Below are positions 18,493 to 25,869 of a stretch of 64,000 nucleotides of DNA, one piece after another. Under the pieces are notes generated by a model. The model made no database searches and had not been told where the DNA came from. It saw only the letters and a list, made by a program, of their open reading frames with translations. The position numbers and the translations under genes are program-made. Origin of the DNA: Amycolatopsis circi (GTDB lineage Bacteria > Actinomycetota > Actinomycetes > Mycobacteriales > Pseudonocardiaceae). Where the stretch lies: assembly GCF_003385235.1 (NCBI RefSeq), contig NZ_PQIA01000016.1:1-64000 (forward strand), read 5' to 3'. The number at the start of each line of letters is the position of its first letter. Position 1 is the stretch's first letter.

Positions 18493-18831
18493 ATGGCTAC
18501 GCCGAAGCCGGGGCAGCCGGTCCGGGGCTCCACGACCGGCCGTCCGCTGATGGCCGCGCTCGACCTCTTCGGCCGGCGATGGTGCCTGCGGATCGTGTGG
18601 GAACTGCAGGTCGACGCTCTGGGGTTTCGCGCACTGCAGCAACGGTGCGACGGCATGTCTTCAAGCGTGCTGCGGCAACGCCTGGTCGAACTCGCCGAGG
18701 CCGGTTTGGTGCGGCAGAACGACGAATCGCACTACGCGTTGACGACGCTGGGCCGGGAGGCGTTCGACTCGCTGCGGCCGCTCGTGTCGTGGGCGAACCG
18801 GTGGGCTGCGTCTCTCGACGGAGACGAGTGA
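18493..18831 (+). CDS. HxlR family winged-helix regulator
   Basis: Regulator of 112 residues with the HxlR winged helix: LMAALDLFGRRWCLRIVWEL, RFRALQQ-type helix FRALQQRCDGMSSSVLRQRL, then wing YALTTLG. Cys in RRWCLR is a possible redox sensor, as in several HxlR/YodB proteins. The start ATG 18493 has AAGGAG at ideal distance; ATGs at 18454 and 18487 lack this. It is divergent from nitronate monooxygenase and probably controls it. Confidence 0.88.
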   Translation: MATPKPGQPVRGSTTGRPLMAALDLFGRRWCLRIVWELQVDALGFRALQQRCDGMSSSVLRQRLVELAEAGLVRQNDESHYALTTLGREAFDSLRPLVSWANRWAASLDGDE

Positions 18832-18835
18832 CCGG

Positions 18836-18866
18836 CGGCAGGGACGCGGCTGGCGCGCCCCTGCCG
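18836..18866. terminator. 8-bp hairpin at a convergent junction
   Basis: CGGCAGGG (18836-18843) pairs with CCCTGCCG (18859-18866), loop of 15 bases, between the convergent HxlR gene and the gene ending at 18873. Probably a weak terminator. Confidence 0.45.
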
Positions 18867-18872
18867 AGGTGA

Positions 18873-19643
18873 TCACTTGCCGTGCTGGGAACGGCGGCGC
18901 AGGAAGAACGCGCCGCCCGCGGCTGCCGCGGCCGCTCCGCCGATGGCGAGTGCGGTGGCCGGGTTGCCGTCCGTGCCGGTGTTCGGGGCGGGGACGGCGT
19001 AGCCGCCGCCAGCGCCGGTCTTATCGTAGGTCGAACCGGGCAGCTTGTCGCCGTAGCGCTTCTGCAGCTCGGCTCGGTAGGCCGCCAAGGTGACCCGGGT
19101 GCCCGCGGGGACGCCGGAGACCGCGCCGTCGAGGACGGTCACGGTGTCGCCGGACACCGAGTACCAGGCGTTGACCTGGGGTTCGTGCAGCAGATAACCG
19201 CCGCGTGCGGCTGCCGCGTGGACCTGTTCGTCGTTGCCGGAGGCGACGTTGATGACCTGCCAGCCGGAACTGCTGGGCTGCGCCCAGACCGTCGCGTCCC
19301 GGCCGTCGGCAAGGTGGGCCGGGGAGGCGACATAGGCGAGGGCGGCCGGGACGTCGGATTCGCCGTTGATGAAGGCGGCAGTCGGTTCGTAGACGGGGAT
19401 CTGGGTGCGGGCGTCCGCGGCGGCGGCGCGCGTGGCGTGCGCGGCCGCCGGTGCCGCGCCGGGGAACTTGGTCTTCGCGAGGCGGGCAGCGGTGCCGGGG
19501 CTGGTGAGCAGCCCGGAGATCGCGGTGGTGTCCGAAGGGGACGGACCGGTGGGCGACTCCGCGGCGAACGCGGGGTTCGCGGCGAAGACGGCGGCGGCGA
19601 TGGCTCCGGAGAGGACTGTGGTGCGGAGGATGGTTCGCAGCAT
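18873..19643 (-). CDS. Secreted protein with sortase-like C-terminal anchor, partner of a cysteine protease
   Basis: Pre-protein of 256 residues. The signal peptide ends at about residue 27 (NPAFA/AES). The middle is an Ala-rich domain of unknown fold. The C-terminus has PAPNTGTDG, then a hydrophobic helix of Ala/Gly and the basic tail LRRRSQHGK. This layout resembles a sortase sorting signal with PNTG in place of LPXTG. It starts 3 bases after the end of the secreted cysteine protease gene, so the two form one operon. It might be the protease's substrate, propeptide-like inhibitor or wall anchor. Confidence 0.7.
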   Translation of the reverse strand: MLRTILRTTVLSGAIAAAVFAANPAFAAESPTGPSPSDTTAISGLLTSPGTAARLAKTKFPGAAPAAAHATRAAAADARTQIPVYEPTAAFINGESDVPAALAYVASPAHLADGRDATVWAQPSSSGWQVINVASGNDEQVHAAAARGGYLLHEPQVNAWYSVSGDTVTVLDGAVSGVPAGTRVTLAAYRAELQKRYGDKLPGSTYDKTGAGGGYAVPAPNTGTDGNPATALAIGGAAAAAAGGAFFLRRRSQHGK

Positions 19644-19646
19644 GGG

Positions 19647-20222
19647 TCAGCCCACCATTCCGTAGACGGTGTGGGTCCAGTCGAATTGGTTGTTGGAGAC
19701 GTAGGAGCTGTAGTTCATCGAGTTGTAGCGGTTGTTCGACGGCCACGGGTCGCCGTATTCGACGATGCGGCTGCCGTTCGAGTCGTCGTAGCCGTAGAGG
19801 ACGTGCATGTGGCCGCCGCCGGAGGTCCAGCCGATCCGGGTGCCGATGGGCTGTCCCGCGTCGATCTGGTTCTTGATGCCGGAGAAGGAGAGCCGGTAGC
19901 CGTTGGAATTGTAGGAGCCGACGCTGCGGAACCCGAGGTAGCGGAAAACTCTTTGCTGGTCGCTGAGGTAGCCCTGGTTGTTGGCGCAGTCGCTGCCGGA
20001 CTCGTTGTGCGCGATCTGGCAGAACCGGGTCTGGGTCAGGGAATGGCCCCAGAACGAGGCGATCGTGTTGCCGCTGGCGTCCCAGCACCACTGGTCTTTC
20101 TGCTGAGCCTGCATCGAGATGTTCGTTTCGCCGGCGTCCGCCGCGGCGGGAACGGCGAGCGCGGCCGACGCGACGGTCGCCGCCACCGCGATTCCGCGCA
20201 GAATCGAAGAAGGCACTTTCAC
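19647..20222 (-). CDS. Secreted papain-like cysteine protease
   Basis: Protease of 191 residues with a signal peptide (1-30, ending AAADA). The triad is visible as Cys46 in QQKDQWCWDASGNTI, His138 or His140 in GGGHMHVLYGYD and Asp158 in YGDPW. Two further cysteines (FCQIA and SDCANN) may form a disulfide. The layout fits the papain-like C39/AvrRpt2-type superfamily, mature size about 160 residues. The start is GTG at 20222 after GGAGG. First gene of a two-gene operon with the anchored protein at 18873. Confidence 0.82.
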   Translation of the reverse strand: MKVPSSILRGIAVAATVASAALAVPAAADAGETNISMQAQQKDQWCWDASGNTIASFWGHSLTQTRFCQIAHNESGSDCANNQGYLSDQQRVFRYLGFRSVGSYNSNGYRLSFSGIKNQIDAGQPIGTRIGWTSGGGHMHVLYGYDDSNGSRIVEYGDPWPSNNRYNSMNYSSYVSNNQFDWTHTVYGMVG

Positions 20223-20614
20223 GGGGATCCTCCAAAGGGGAAGACCTGCCGGACCGGGGAATTCCCGGACCGGTGGGGAAGGGTGAGGCGCACAGAACGG
20301 TACGCGCGCGAGGTTTGCGGCGACTACCGACTAACGGCGGTATTCCGTTGCCGATGGGCCGCGGATATTTCTACGCCGGTCGATTTATTTGGGCCCCGCC
20401 AATGGCGCCTGACGTCGATTGTAGAGGAATTCATCCCGGAAAGCATTAGGCAATCCGACCTTCGTCGGGTGTTTTTCCGTTGATCCGGGCCCGTCGTTCG
20501 TCGGTCGCCATTCCGCGGGCCGTACCGCGCCAGGGCCCTCCGCTGACCCGCTTCGCCCGCCGTGCCTGAGGGGGAGGGGCGCGGGTTTCGCGCGTATGAG
20601 ACACTTGATCGGTC
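20223..20614. other. Divergent intergenic region between the protease operon and rlmN
   Basis: This 392-base region holds the promoter side of the protease operon, an AT-richer patch around 20330-20430 and an intrinsic terminator on the plus strand at 20455-20476. No protein gene is credible in it. Confidence 0.6.
20455..20476 (+). terminator. Intrinsic terminator without a visible upstream gene
   Basis: Stem CCGAC (20455-20459) / GTCGG (20464-20468), tetraloop CTTC, then GTGTTTTT. The U-run is on the plus strand only. Nothing coding on the plus strand lies upstream, so it ends a short RNA starting around 20300-20400 or acts as a leader attenuator for rlmN. Confidence 0.55.
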
Positions 20615-21721
20615 ATGACTGCCCTCCCTCTTGTTTTCGACGCGCCCAAGCGCGGCCTGCCGCCGCGCCATCTCGCCGACCTCACGGTGGCCGAGCGAGC
20701 CGAGGCCGTCGTCGAACTGGGGGAGAAGGCGTTCCGCGCCAAGCAGTTGTCGAACCACTACTTCTCGCGGCTCACCGTCGACCCGGCGGAGATGACCGAC
20801 ATCCCGGCCGCCTCGCGCGACAAGCTCGTGGCCGACCTGATGCCGCCGCTGCTCACCGAGGTGCGAGCGCTGGCCGCGGACGGCGGCGCGACGCGCAAGA
20901 CCCTGTGGCGCGCGCACGACGGGACGCTGCTGGAGAGCGTGCTCATGCGCTACCCGGACCGCGCGACGCTGTGCATCTCGAGCCAGGCCGGCTGCGGCAT
21001 GGCATGCCCGTTCTGCGCGACCGGCCAGGGCGGTCTCGACCGCAACCTCTCGACCGCGGAAATCGTGGACCAGGTCCGCGACGCCGCCGCGGTAATGCGA
21101 GACGGCTCCATGCCCGGCGGCCCGGGTCGGCTGTCGAACATTGTCTTCATGGGCATGGGCGAACCGCTGGCGAACTACAAACGCGTGGTGGCTGCGGTGC
21201 GCCGGATCACTGATCCTGCTCCGGGTGGTCTGGGCATTGGCCAGCGTTCGGTGACGGTGTCGACGGTGGGTTTGGCTCCGGCTATTCGGAAGCTGGCGGA
21301 CGAGAAGATGCAGGTTCGGTTGGCGGTGTCGTTGCATACGCCGGACGATGAGCTGCGGGATACGTTGGTGCCGGTGAACAACCGGTGGTCGGTGGATGAG
21401 GTTTTGTCTGCTGCCCGGTATTACGCGGATACCTCTGGGCGTCGTGTCTCGATCGAGTACGCGTTGATCCGGGACATCAACGACCAGCCGTGGCGCGCGG
21501 AACTGTTGGCGAAGCGGCTGCGCAAGCACTTGGGCCAGTTGGTGCACGTGAATGTGATTCCGTTGAACCCGACGCCGGGTTCGAAGTGGGATGCGTCGCC
21601 GAAGCCCGTGGAGCGGGAATTCGTCCGCTTGGTGAATGCCGGTGGGGTCGCGTGCACGGTCCGGGACACGCGCGGTCAGGACATCGCGGCGGCGTGTGGC
21701 CAGTTGGCTGCTGAAGGCTGA
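20615..21721 (+). CDS. rlmN: Dual-specificity 23S rRNA A2503 / tRNA A37 methyltransferase
   Basis: Radical SAM methyltransferase of 368 residues, makes 2-methyladenosine in 23S rRNA and some tRNAs. The cluster motif is Cys127-Cys131-Cys134 in [13 protein letters not shown]. The GMGEP motif reads [12 protein letters not shown], and the catalytic C-terminal region has [19 protein letters not shown]. Length is normal. From about base 21195 to the end, codons switch from C-ending to G/T-ending, unlike the first half. Place after cdsA in the backbone agrees with mycobacteria. Confidence 0.96.
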   Translation: MTALPLVFDAPKRGLPPRHLADLTVAERAEAVVELGEKAFRAKQLSNHYFSRLTVDPAEMTDIPAASRDKLVADLMPPLLTEVRALAADGGATRKTLWRAHDGTLLESVLMRYPDRATLCISSQAGCGMACPFCATGQGGLDRNLSTAEIVDQVRDAAAVMRDGSMPGGPGRLSNIVFMGMGEPLANYKRVVAAVRRITDPAPGGLGIGQRSVTVSTVGLAPAIRKLADEKMQVRLAVSLHTPDDELRDTLVPVNNRWSVDEVLSAARYYADTSGRRVSIEYALIRDINDQPWRAELLAKRLRKHLGQLVHVNVIPLNPTPGSKWDASPKPVEREFVRLVNAGGVACTVRDTRGQDIAAACGQLAAEG

Positions 21722-21755
21722 GTTCGTTGATTTCGATGATGGAGTGTCTGTCGTG

Positions 21756-22028
21756 ATGTATGCCCCCAGCCTGCTGGAACCGGCTGCGGAGGAGCTTCGG
21801 CTCGCGGATGTCGTTGGTCGCGGCGCGACCGAGGTGGCACGCGAGGCGCGGATCCTGTTGGGCGAGCGGTTCAGCTCGGTGACGTTCATGTACGTGCTGA
21901 TGCGCGCGTTCGAGGTGGAGTACACGGCGGCGCGGGATGCTTCGCGGTGGCACGAGTTCCACGGCGGTCCGCGGGCGTTGTCGGATGCTGATCTGGAAAA
22001 GCTGCTCGCTCCGTGGCTTGCCCGCTGA
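21756..22028 (+). CDS. Small conserved hypothetical protein at the island's left border
   Basis: Protein of 90 residues, mostly helical, with no family recognised. The C-terminal half reads EVEYTAARDASRWHEFHGG then PRALSDADLEKLLAPWLAR. A frameshifted remnant of a paralogue with the same ASRW-EFHGG-ALSD-LLAPWL pattern lies at 24820-24931. Codon use is G/T-ending, continuous with the 3' half of rlmN. The ATG at 21756 has GGAG about 11 bases upstream; a GTG directly before it is an alternative. Confidence 0.7.
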   Translation: MYAPSLLEPAAEELRLADVVGRGATEVAREARILLGERFSSVTFMYVLMRAFEVEYTAARDASRWHEFHGGPRALSDADLEKLLAPWLAR

Positions 22029-22170
22029 CGACTTCGATCAACCGGTCGGAGAGCAGGGCCAGCCCGCGTGACCAGCGAGTTGTCTAGCTTGCCGCCTGCA
22101 AACAAGCGAAGAAGCTCTCGACACGAGCGCGTAGCGGGTTCGCCCTGCCCGGTATAGAGCTTTGGAAGAA

Positions 22171-22323
22171 CTAGTCGCTGGACTTGTTGCCGTCGGCGGG
22201 TGGCAGGGACATTCTCCGCTGCGCATTCCGGTCGTAGGCGATGAGAACCGGCAGAGCTTTGATCGCTGCTTGGGCCACGTAGTGCTGGTCCCATGGCTCT
22301 CCTTGGTCGAGAAGCAGGAGCAT
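22171..22323 (-). CDS. Very small hypothetical protein
   Basis: Open frame of 50 residues, protein-like in composition: MLLLLDQGEPWDQHYVAQAA then IKALPVLIAYDR. It lacks a good ribosome-binding site. It follows the 79-residue gene on the same strand by 31 bases. It may be a remnant of a larger gene. No family recognised. Confidence 0.3.
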   Translation of the reverse strand: MLLLLDQGEPWDQHYVAQAAIKALPVLIAYDRNAQRRMSLPPADGNKSSD

Positions 22324-22354
22324 TATCCGCTAGCGGGGTCGCGGCTGCGCTCCC

Positions 22355-22594
22355 TCAGCGATCGGCGACCTCGGTGACGAGGTCGATACGGCCGGCAGTT
22401 ACGTCGAGCACTTGCAGGGTCTGCGTCGACCAGACCTCATCGTCTAGACCGGTCACGAACGCCCACCTCCCGGATGAGGACAGCACCTCGGCAGGCACAG
22501 TCTTCCGGTCCGCGTCGATCAGCGCCCGCCAGAAGTCTGACGCGAGAAGAAGTCGCGGATTATCCGGGTCGTATGGTTGGACGAGAAACGCCAT
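22355..22594 (-). CDS. Small hypothetical protein of the low-GC island
   Basis: Protein of 79 residues starting MAFLVQPYDPDNPRLLLASD with an acidic C-terminus. Composition, Trp pairs (FWRAL, RWAFV, VWSTQ) and size resemble small immunity-type or phage-like proteins, but nothing specific was recognised. Codon use is less GC-biased than the backbone. Orphan in a cluster of very small genes. Confidence 0.5.
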   Translation of the reverse strand: MAFLVQPYDPDNPRLLLASDFWRALIDADRKTVPAEVLSSSGRWAFVTGLDDEVWSTQTLQVLDVTAGRIDLVTEVADR

Positions 22595-22690
22595 CGTCTC
22601 GTTTGATGACGATGCAGTGATGCGCGCCGCGGCTCGTTCGCAGACTGGCGGTGACTTGCGAGCTTCAAAGGAACTGTTCTGGGCGCGTTC

Positions 22691-22882
22691 ATGGGACTCT
22701 TCGTCGGTGCCGTCCTCTCGGTGAGCCCGGTCGGGCCAGTGGTTGGAAGCGTGATAGGCGCTTGCGCTGGCGGGGCCACTGCCGCAGCCGTTGACAAATC
22801 GAACAAACTGGAAGGGTGTGCGGGAAGTTCCGTCGGCAAGCTCATTCCAGGACTATCAGACATGTTCAAGGGGTCTAAATAG
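22691..22882 (+). CDS. Glycine-zipper hydrophobic small peptide (bacteriocin-like)
   Basis: Peptide of 63 residues. Residues 1-36 are a hydrophobic Gly/Ala/Val run with small-residue spacing (MGLFVGAVLSVSPVG, PVVGSVIGACAGG), then a hydrophilic tail with two Cys in total. The AAAGGA site lies 17 bases before the ATG, closer to a CTG at 22679. A one-base deletion in a G-run near 22668 could have cut off an upstream frame that starts at 22620. It is followed by a strong hairpin and a 59-residue two-helix membrane protein. The pair looks like a membrane-active peptide and its immunity protein. This is an inference. Confidence 0.5.
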   Translation: MGLFVGAVLSVSPVGPVVGSVIGACAGGATAAAVDKSNKLEGCAGSSVGKLIPGLSDMFKGSK

Positions 22883-22895
22883 CGGATAAAGTCAA

Positions 22896-22932
22896 GCGAC
22901 GGTGGGCTGCACCCGGTGCGGCCCACCGTCGC
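22896..22932 (+). terminator. Strong nested hairpin between the peptide and membrane-protein genes
   Basis: Outer arms GCGACGGTGGGC (22896-22907) and 22921-22932 pair perfectly over 12 bp. The loop contains a second stem GCAC/GTGC (22909-22912, 22916-22919). No U-run. It lies just before the AAAGGAG of the next gene. It could lower or tune expression of the downstream gene. Confidence 0.65.
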
Positions 22933-22950
22933 CGACTGAAAGGAGAACCG

Positions 22951-23130
22951 GTGACGCGGAATATGTATAAGATCGCATCGATGATCATGGCGTTTTTGTT
23001 TCTGGCTTCGATCGCTCTCGCAGCGTTCTTTCCTGAACAAGCGTCCTTTAGGTTCAGTGCCATCGCATTCGCTGCTTTGACCGGGGCTTTTTCCAGTATT
23101 TACTTAAAAAGAAAGAGTTTAGACAAATAG
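22951..23130 (+). CDS. Small two-helix membrane protein
   Basis: Protein of 59 residues, GTG start after a near-perfect AAAGGAG at ideal distance. Two hydrophobic segments, about 8-26 (IASMIMAFLFLASIALAAF) and 34-51, and a basic C-terminus KRKSLDK. A/T-rich codons (TTA, AAA, AGA) are unlike the host backbone and point to transfer. Size and position behind a glycine-zipper peptide suggest an immunity-type protein. Confidence 0.65.
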   Translation: MTRNMYKIASMIMAFLFLASIALAAFFPEQASFRFSAIAFAALTGAFSSIYLKRKSLDK

Positions 23131-23250
23131 CGACAGTGCAGCGAATTTTCGAGTTGGAAAAGAGTCGGCATCAACTGCGCGGCAGTCCCTTGGGCAACGT
23201 GCGGCCGAAGGCGAGGTTTACCTTGCAGTTCCGCAATCTCGACCGCGCAG

Positions 23251-23514
23251 ATGGCCCTGGGGCTTTTGCGGCGTAATCCTCTGGCTAACGCACCCCCTTG
23301 GCCGGAGGAGAAGTCCTCCGGACTGCTCGGAAAGCGCGCCTTTCGGGAACTCGGGATCGGCACTCCGTCAGGAGTGACCACGGATATCACCCCGGGTGAC
23401 GGGGCAAGCATTGAAGGTTCACTTGCCACGATCGGCAGAGGTATTTTCGCTGACATATTAATCGAAGGGCTGGACGATTGGGTTCTAATCGATCAGCTTA
23501 TATGGGCGGCGTGA
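23251..23514 (+). CDS. Hypothetical protein, weakly supported
   Basis: Frame of 87 residues ending in an acidic-hydrophobic stretch (GRGIFADILIEGLDDWVLID). There is no convincing ribosome-binding site, and the frame is open upstream to 23131 without a start. It could be a gene fragment, for example the end of a toxin-type protein. The overlapping other frame from GTG 23137 gives another short chain. Confidence 0.3.
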   Translation: MALGLLRRNPLANAPPWPEEKSSGLLGKRAFRELGIGTPSGVTTDITPGDGASIEGSLATIGRGIFADILIEGLDDWVLIDQLIWAA

Positions 23515-23663
23515 AAAGGGAGCAAAGGTCGCCATGGGAGGCGTTCTTTGCCGAGTTGCTGCTTTTCTTGCTCGCAATAGTCCTGATCCAAATTGGTGAA
23601 CTTGCTGCCGAGGGGTTCTTGCCGCGGAAGGGGAGGCTGATGAAGTTGTCGGTTGTTAATTGA
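23502..23663 (+). CDS. Possible single-helix membrane peptide
   Basis: Frame of 53 residues with one clear hydrophobic helix (FFAELLLFLLAIVLIQIG) flanked by charged ends KREQRSPWE and PRKGRLMK. It overlaps the end of the preceding frame by 13 bases. Start choice is uncertain (ATG 23502 or GTG 23511). Confidence 0.35.
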   Translation: MGGVKREQRSPWEAFFAELLLFLLAIVLIQIGELAAEGFLPRKGRLMKLSVVN

Positions 23664-23819
23664 TGACCTCGATCGCCTTTCCTGGGAACCCAGACTAGGC
23701 AGTCTCGCCTGTGATCGCCAATACGAAAGCGGGGAATGAAGTCGCAGGGTCGGTGATTGACCGCGGCTGAATATTTCAGGATGAGACCGGTGGAGGATGA
23801 TGCGGCCTCCACGTGATTG

Positions 23820-23952
23820 TTAATGAGCGGCGGCGAGGTACTCGTCGGCTTCGGCCTTGCTAAGGCAGACGCGGCTGCGGTGGCGGTGCCAGATCTGCCG
23901 GGGGCTGGAGGTTTTCGATGCCCATCAGTGTGGCGATGTCGACGACGGCCAT
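23820..23952 (-). pseudogene. Frameshifted HTH/excisionase-like gene
   Basis: Read with one base removed from a CCCCC run, this gives 43 residues: MAVVDIATLMGIENLQPRQI then WHRHRSRVCLSKAEADEYLA and AAH. This matches the helix-turn-helix plus short wing of phage or element excisionases and small MerR-like proteins. As sequenced, the frame breaks after residue 19. Presence beside a toxin-antitoxin pair fits a decayed mobile element. Bases 23664-23819 and 23953-24080 show nothing else. Confidence 0.4.
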
Positions 23953-24080
23953 GGAGGCGTAAGGCGGAACATGATCTCAAGGAGCGTTTCGCCATCGCTC
24001 TTCGCGGCTATCGCAACCGTCGGTGAAGCCGCGGGAGATCGAGCTGCGCGCGGTGACTTGGCTCGCTTGTGTGTAGATGT

Positions 24081-24098
24081 GTGTAAGCGTGTTACACT
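24081..24098 (+). promoter_or_regulatory. Toxin-antitoxin promoter with inverted repeat
   Basis: GTGTAA (24081-24086) and TTACAC (24092-24097) form a 6-bp inverted repeat with a 5-base spacer. The -10 hexamer TACACT (24093-24098) lies in the right arm and is 5 bases before the ATG at 24104, which implies a leaderless transcript. The repeat is a likely operator for autorepression by the RHH antitoxin. Confidence 0.5.
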
Positions 24099-24103
24099 TG
24101 GCT

Positions 24104-24421
24104 ATGGCGATCGGGCTATGGTGGGAGGAGGCGTGCGGTGAGTACATCCGCACGCGATCGTCTCGATATCCCGGTGCCAGTGACATCGAACCGGCATGGA
24201 CCTTGGAGGCGGCGGCCGATCCTCATCGGATCACCCGTGATCCTGACCCGAAGAGCCATTGGGGAGACATCCGCGTCATCGGCTACTCGGCCACAGCGGG
24301 ATTCGTGATCACGGTGATCGTCGATCACGTGGATCATTCGGGCATCAACGCTTGGAAGACCAGCGGTGCCGACCTTCGTGCGTACCGGGCAGCTCTTGGC
24401 GGAGAGGACGATGCATCATGA
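24104..24421 (+). CDS. Putative type II toxin (BrnT/DUF4258-like)
   Basis: Protein of 105 residues. The core SHWGDIRVIGYSATAGFVIT then VIVDHVDHSGINAWKTSGAD and LRAYRAAL follows the BrnT-like layout of a small RNase toxin: beta strands, then a conserved Ser/Asn-Ala-Trp segment, then Arg-x-x-Tyr. It comes first in the operon, and its TGA overlaps the ATG of the RHH protein by 4 bases. ATG 24104 is leaderless given the -10 at 24093. Family assignment is by pattern only. Confidence 0.55.
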   Translation: MAIGLWWEEACGEYIRTRSSRYPGASDIEPAWTLEAAADPHRITRDPDPKSHWGDIRVIGYSATAGFVITVIVDHVDHSGINAWKTSGADLRAYRAALGGEDDAS

Positions 24422-24801
24422 CTGAACCCATGAGTTCCGAGCAGGTGCTGGACGGCATCCGGGAAGAGATCGCCCAGCAGGAAGCTGCCGCGCGGCGTGA
24501 GCCCGATCCGGCGAAGCGCGAGCGCATGCTGCGGCACGCACGGTCTCGGCAGGACTACGCCGAGGAGGAAGCGGACGCGGTCGCTGCTGACATCGCCGAG
24601 AATGAGCAGTCCGCGCTGTCCTTGCGGGTACCCGCGTCGCTCGCGGCCGCGCTCAAGGCTCGCGCCGCGGCTGAGCAGATTCCCACCTCTGCCCTGGTAC
24701 GGCGGATCCTCACCCAAGCGGTGCAGCGATCGGACGCGCCGGTGCTGACGGTCGAACAGGTCGAGCAGATTGCCCGACGGGTCTATCGCGAATCCGTCTG
24801 A
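24418..24801 (+). CDS. Putative RHH/CopG-type antitoxin
   Basis: Protein of 127 residues. An acidic helical N-terminal half (coiled-coil-like, QQEAAARREPDPAKRERML) would bind the toxin. A ribbon-helix-helix-like stretch, SLRVPASLAAALKARAAAEQ then IPTSALVRRILTQAV, would bind DNA. The C-terminal helix has VEQVEQIARRVYRESV. ATG/TGA 4-base overlap with the upstream toxin gene. It probably represses the shared promoter at 24081. Confidence 0.6.
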   Translation: MTEPMSSEQVLDGIREEIAQQEAAARREPDPAKRERMLRHARSRQDYAEEEADAVAADIAENEQSALSLRVPASLAAALKARAAAEQIPTSALVRRILTQAVQRSDAPVLTVEQVEQIARRVYRESV

Positions 24802-24819
24802 CTCCGGCGGCTGAGCGGG

Positions 24820-24931
24820 TTCGGAGTCGACTACCACGCGTCCCGGTGGCGCGAATTCCACGGCGGAGCCGCGGCGCTGTCCGACGACGCGATCGAGAAA
24901 GCTTCTCGCTCCCTGGCTCACCGCTCGCTGA
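24820..24931 (+). pseudogene. Frameshifted remnant of a paralogue of the 21756 gene
   Basis: Translation gives FGVDYHASRWREFHGGAAAL then SDDAIEK. After removal of one A in a GAGAAAGC run it continues KLLAPWLTAR and stops at 24929-24931, the same end as the 90-residue protein at 21756. About four residues are missing between DY and ASRW, and the 5' part of the gene is gone. Codons are GC-ending, so this is an older, diverged copy and not a recent duplicate. It marks the right border of the small-gene island. Its end overlaps the convergent gene at 24918. Confidence 0.65.
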
Positions 24932-25529
24932 ATTGCCGCGGGTTTCGGCCCATCAGGTGCAGCAAGCGGTCCTGGCGGGACATTGAGTCGCTGATCGTCG
25001 TCCCCGGCGCGGCGAAGAACCGGTGCGTAGTGTCGGCAGCGACAGGGGATTCCGCCAGTCCGGCATAGATCGTTTCGAGGTCGTCGCTGATCCACGCGAC
25101 CAGATCAGGGTCGAGGCGGTCGTCGACGCCAAGGGCACGGGCGAGATCCCAGGCGTGAATGGCGGAATCCGTAGCGCGCACGGCAAGCGCTTGATGTCCG
25201 GTTACCTGGCCCAACGGGTAGTCGAGCACCTGGTCTAGCGCGCCGGGACGGCTGAAGGCATCTGCGACTAGCTGCACTGACGCGGTGTATGCGGCGAGTG
25301 GGTCGTTGCCCAGGGCGTCGGCGTCGCGCATGCGCAGGAAGTCCGCACGGGTGCTGCCAGCCAAGAGGTCGACGTAGTTGAGATTTCCCCGGACCATGTG
25401 GTTGACGAGCTGGCGCACGTTCCATTCCGCGCAGGGGGTCGCGGCCGTCCACTGGTCGGGGCGGACGGACGGCAGGCGCTGGTCGAATTCGGTGCTGGCG
25501 GCAAGGAATCGGCCGAGGGCATTGATCAT
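24918..25529 (-). CDS. TIGR03086-type DinB/maleylpyruvate-isomerase-fold protein
   Basis: Protein of 203 residues of the mycothiol-dependent/DinB metal-binding superfamily. The N-terminal signature PCAEWNVRQLVNHMVRGN has the conserved Trp and His, and AVRATDSAIHAWDLARALG has the second His pair. Together these match the TIGR03086 pattern of a three-His metal site. Such proteins often use mycothiol. The ATG at 25529 has a poor ribosome-binding site. Role unknown. Confidence 0.8.
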   Translation of the reverse strand: MINALGRFLAASTEFDQRLPSVRPDQWTAATPCAEWNVRQLVNHMVRGNLNYVDLLAGSTRADFLRMRDADALGNDPLAAYTASVQLVADAFSRPGALDQVLDYPLGQVTGHQALAVRATDSAIHAWDLARALGVDDRLDPDLVAWISDDLETIYAGLAESPVAADTTHRFFAAPGTTISDSMSRQDRLLHLMGRNPRQFSER

Positions 25530-25869
25530 GTGCGCCAGTCTTTCGCGCCCGGGATGCCCTGCGCTGGCGCAAATCCGACATGGTGCTCGTCGAACGCTCG
25601 ATAACCCGGAGGTCTCCAGGCCGGAGTCGGCGGCAAACTTGGCGTCGGGCTGGTCGCTCGAAGTCGACCTGTAAGACGCCGGTTTCGCCGGGCGTCTCAT
25701 GGAGCGATACGTTTTCGAGGGGGGCGCAATGCTGGTCGGACGGCGAAAAGTTCCACGGAGTCCGCGCCCCGGCGTTCGAACTAGTCCTCGTCCAGCTCAA
25801 GAACTTCGCCAGCCAGCGGGTTAGCGGGCCGGATCCGTCGAGCGGGTCTCGACGGATCCACCCGGCCCG
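25530..25869. other. Noncoding stretch with an 11-bp palindrome
   Basis: No credible gene lies in these 340 bases. GGATCCGTCGA (25831-25841) pairs perfectly with 25849-25859 over a 7-base loop, next to the end of the VOC gene at 25870, so it is a likely terminator for the plus strand or a relic of decay. A plus-strand frame here is mostly antisense to the VOC gene. Confidence 0.5.

Noticed and set aside
22162..22377. 71-residue plus-strand frame in the island
   Set aside because: The minus-strand frame over the same bases is at least as protein-like; the plus frame has no ribosome-binding site.
23100..23456. 118-residue minus-strand frame in the island
   Set aside because: No ribosome-binding site; covers both a good small plus-strand gene end and the 23251 frame.
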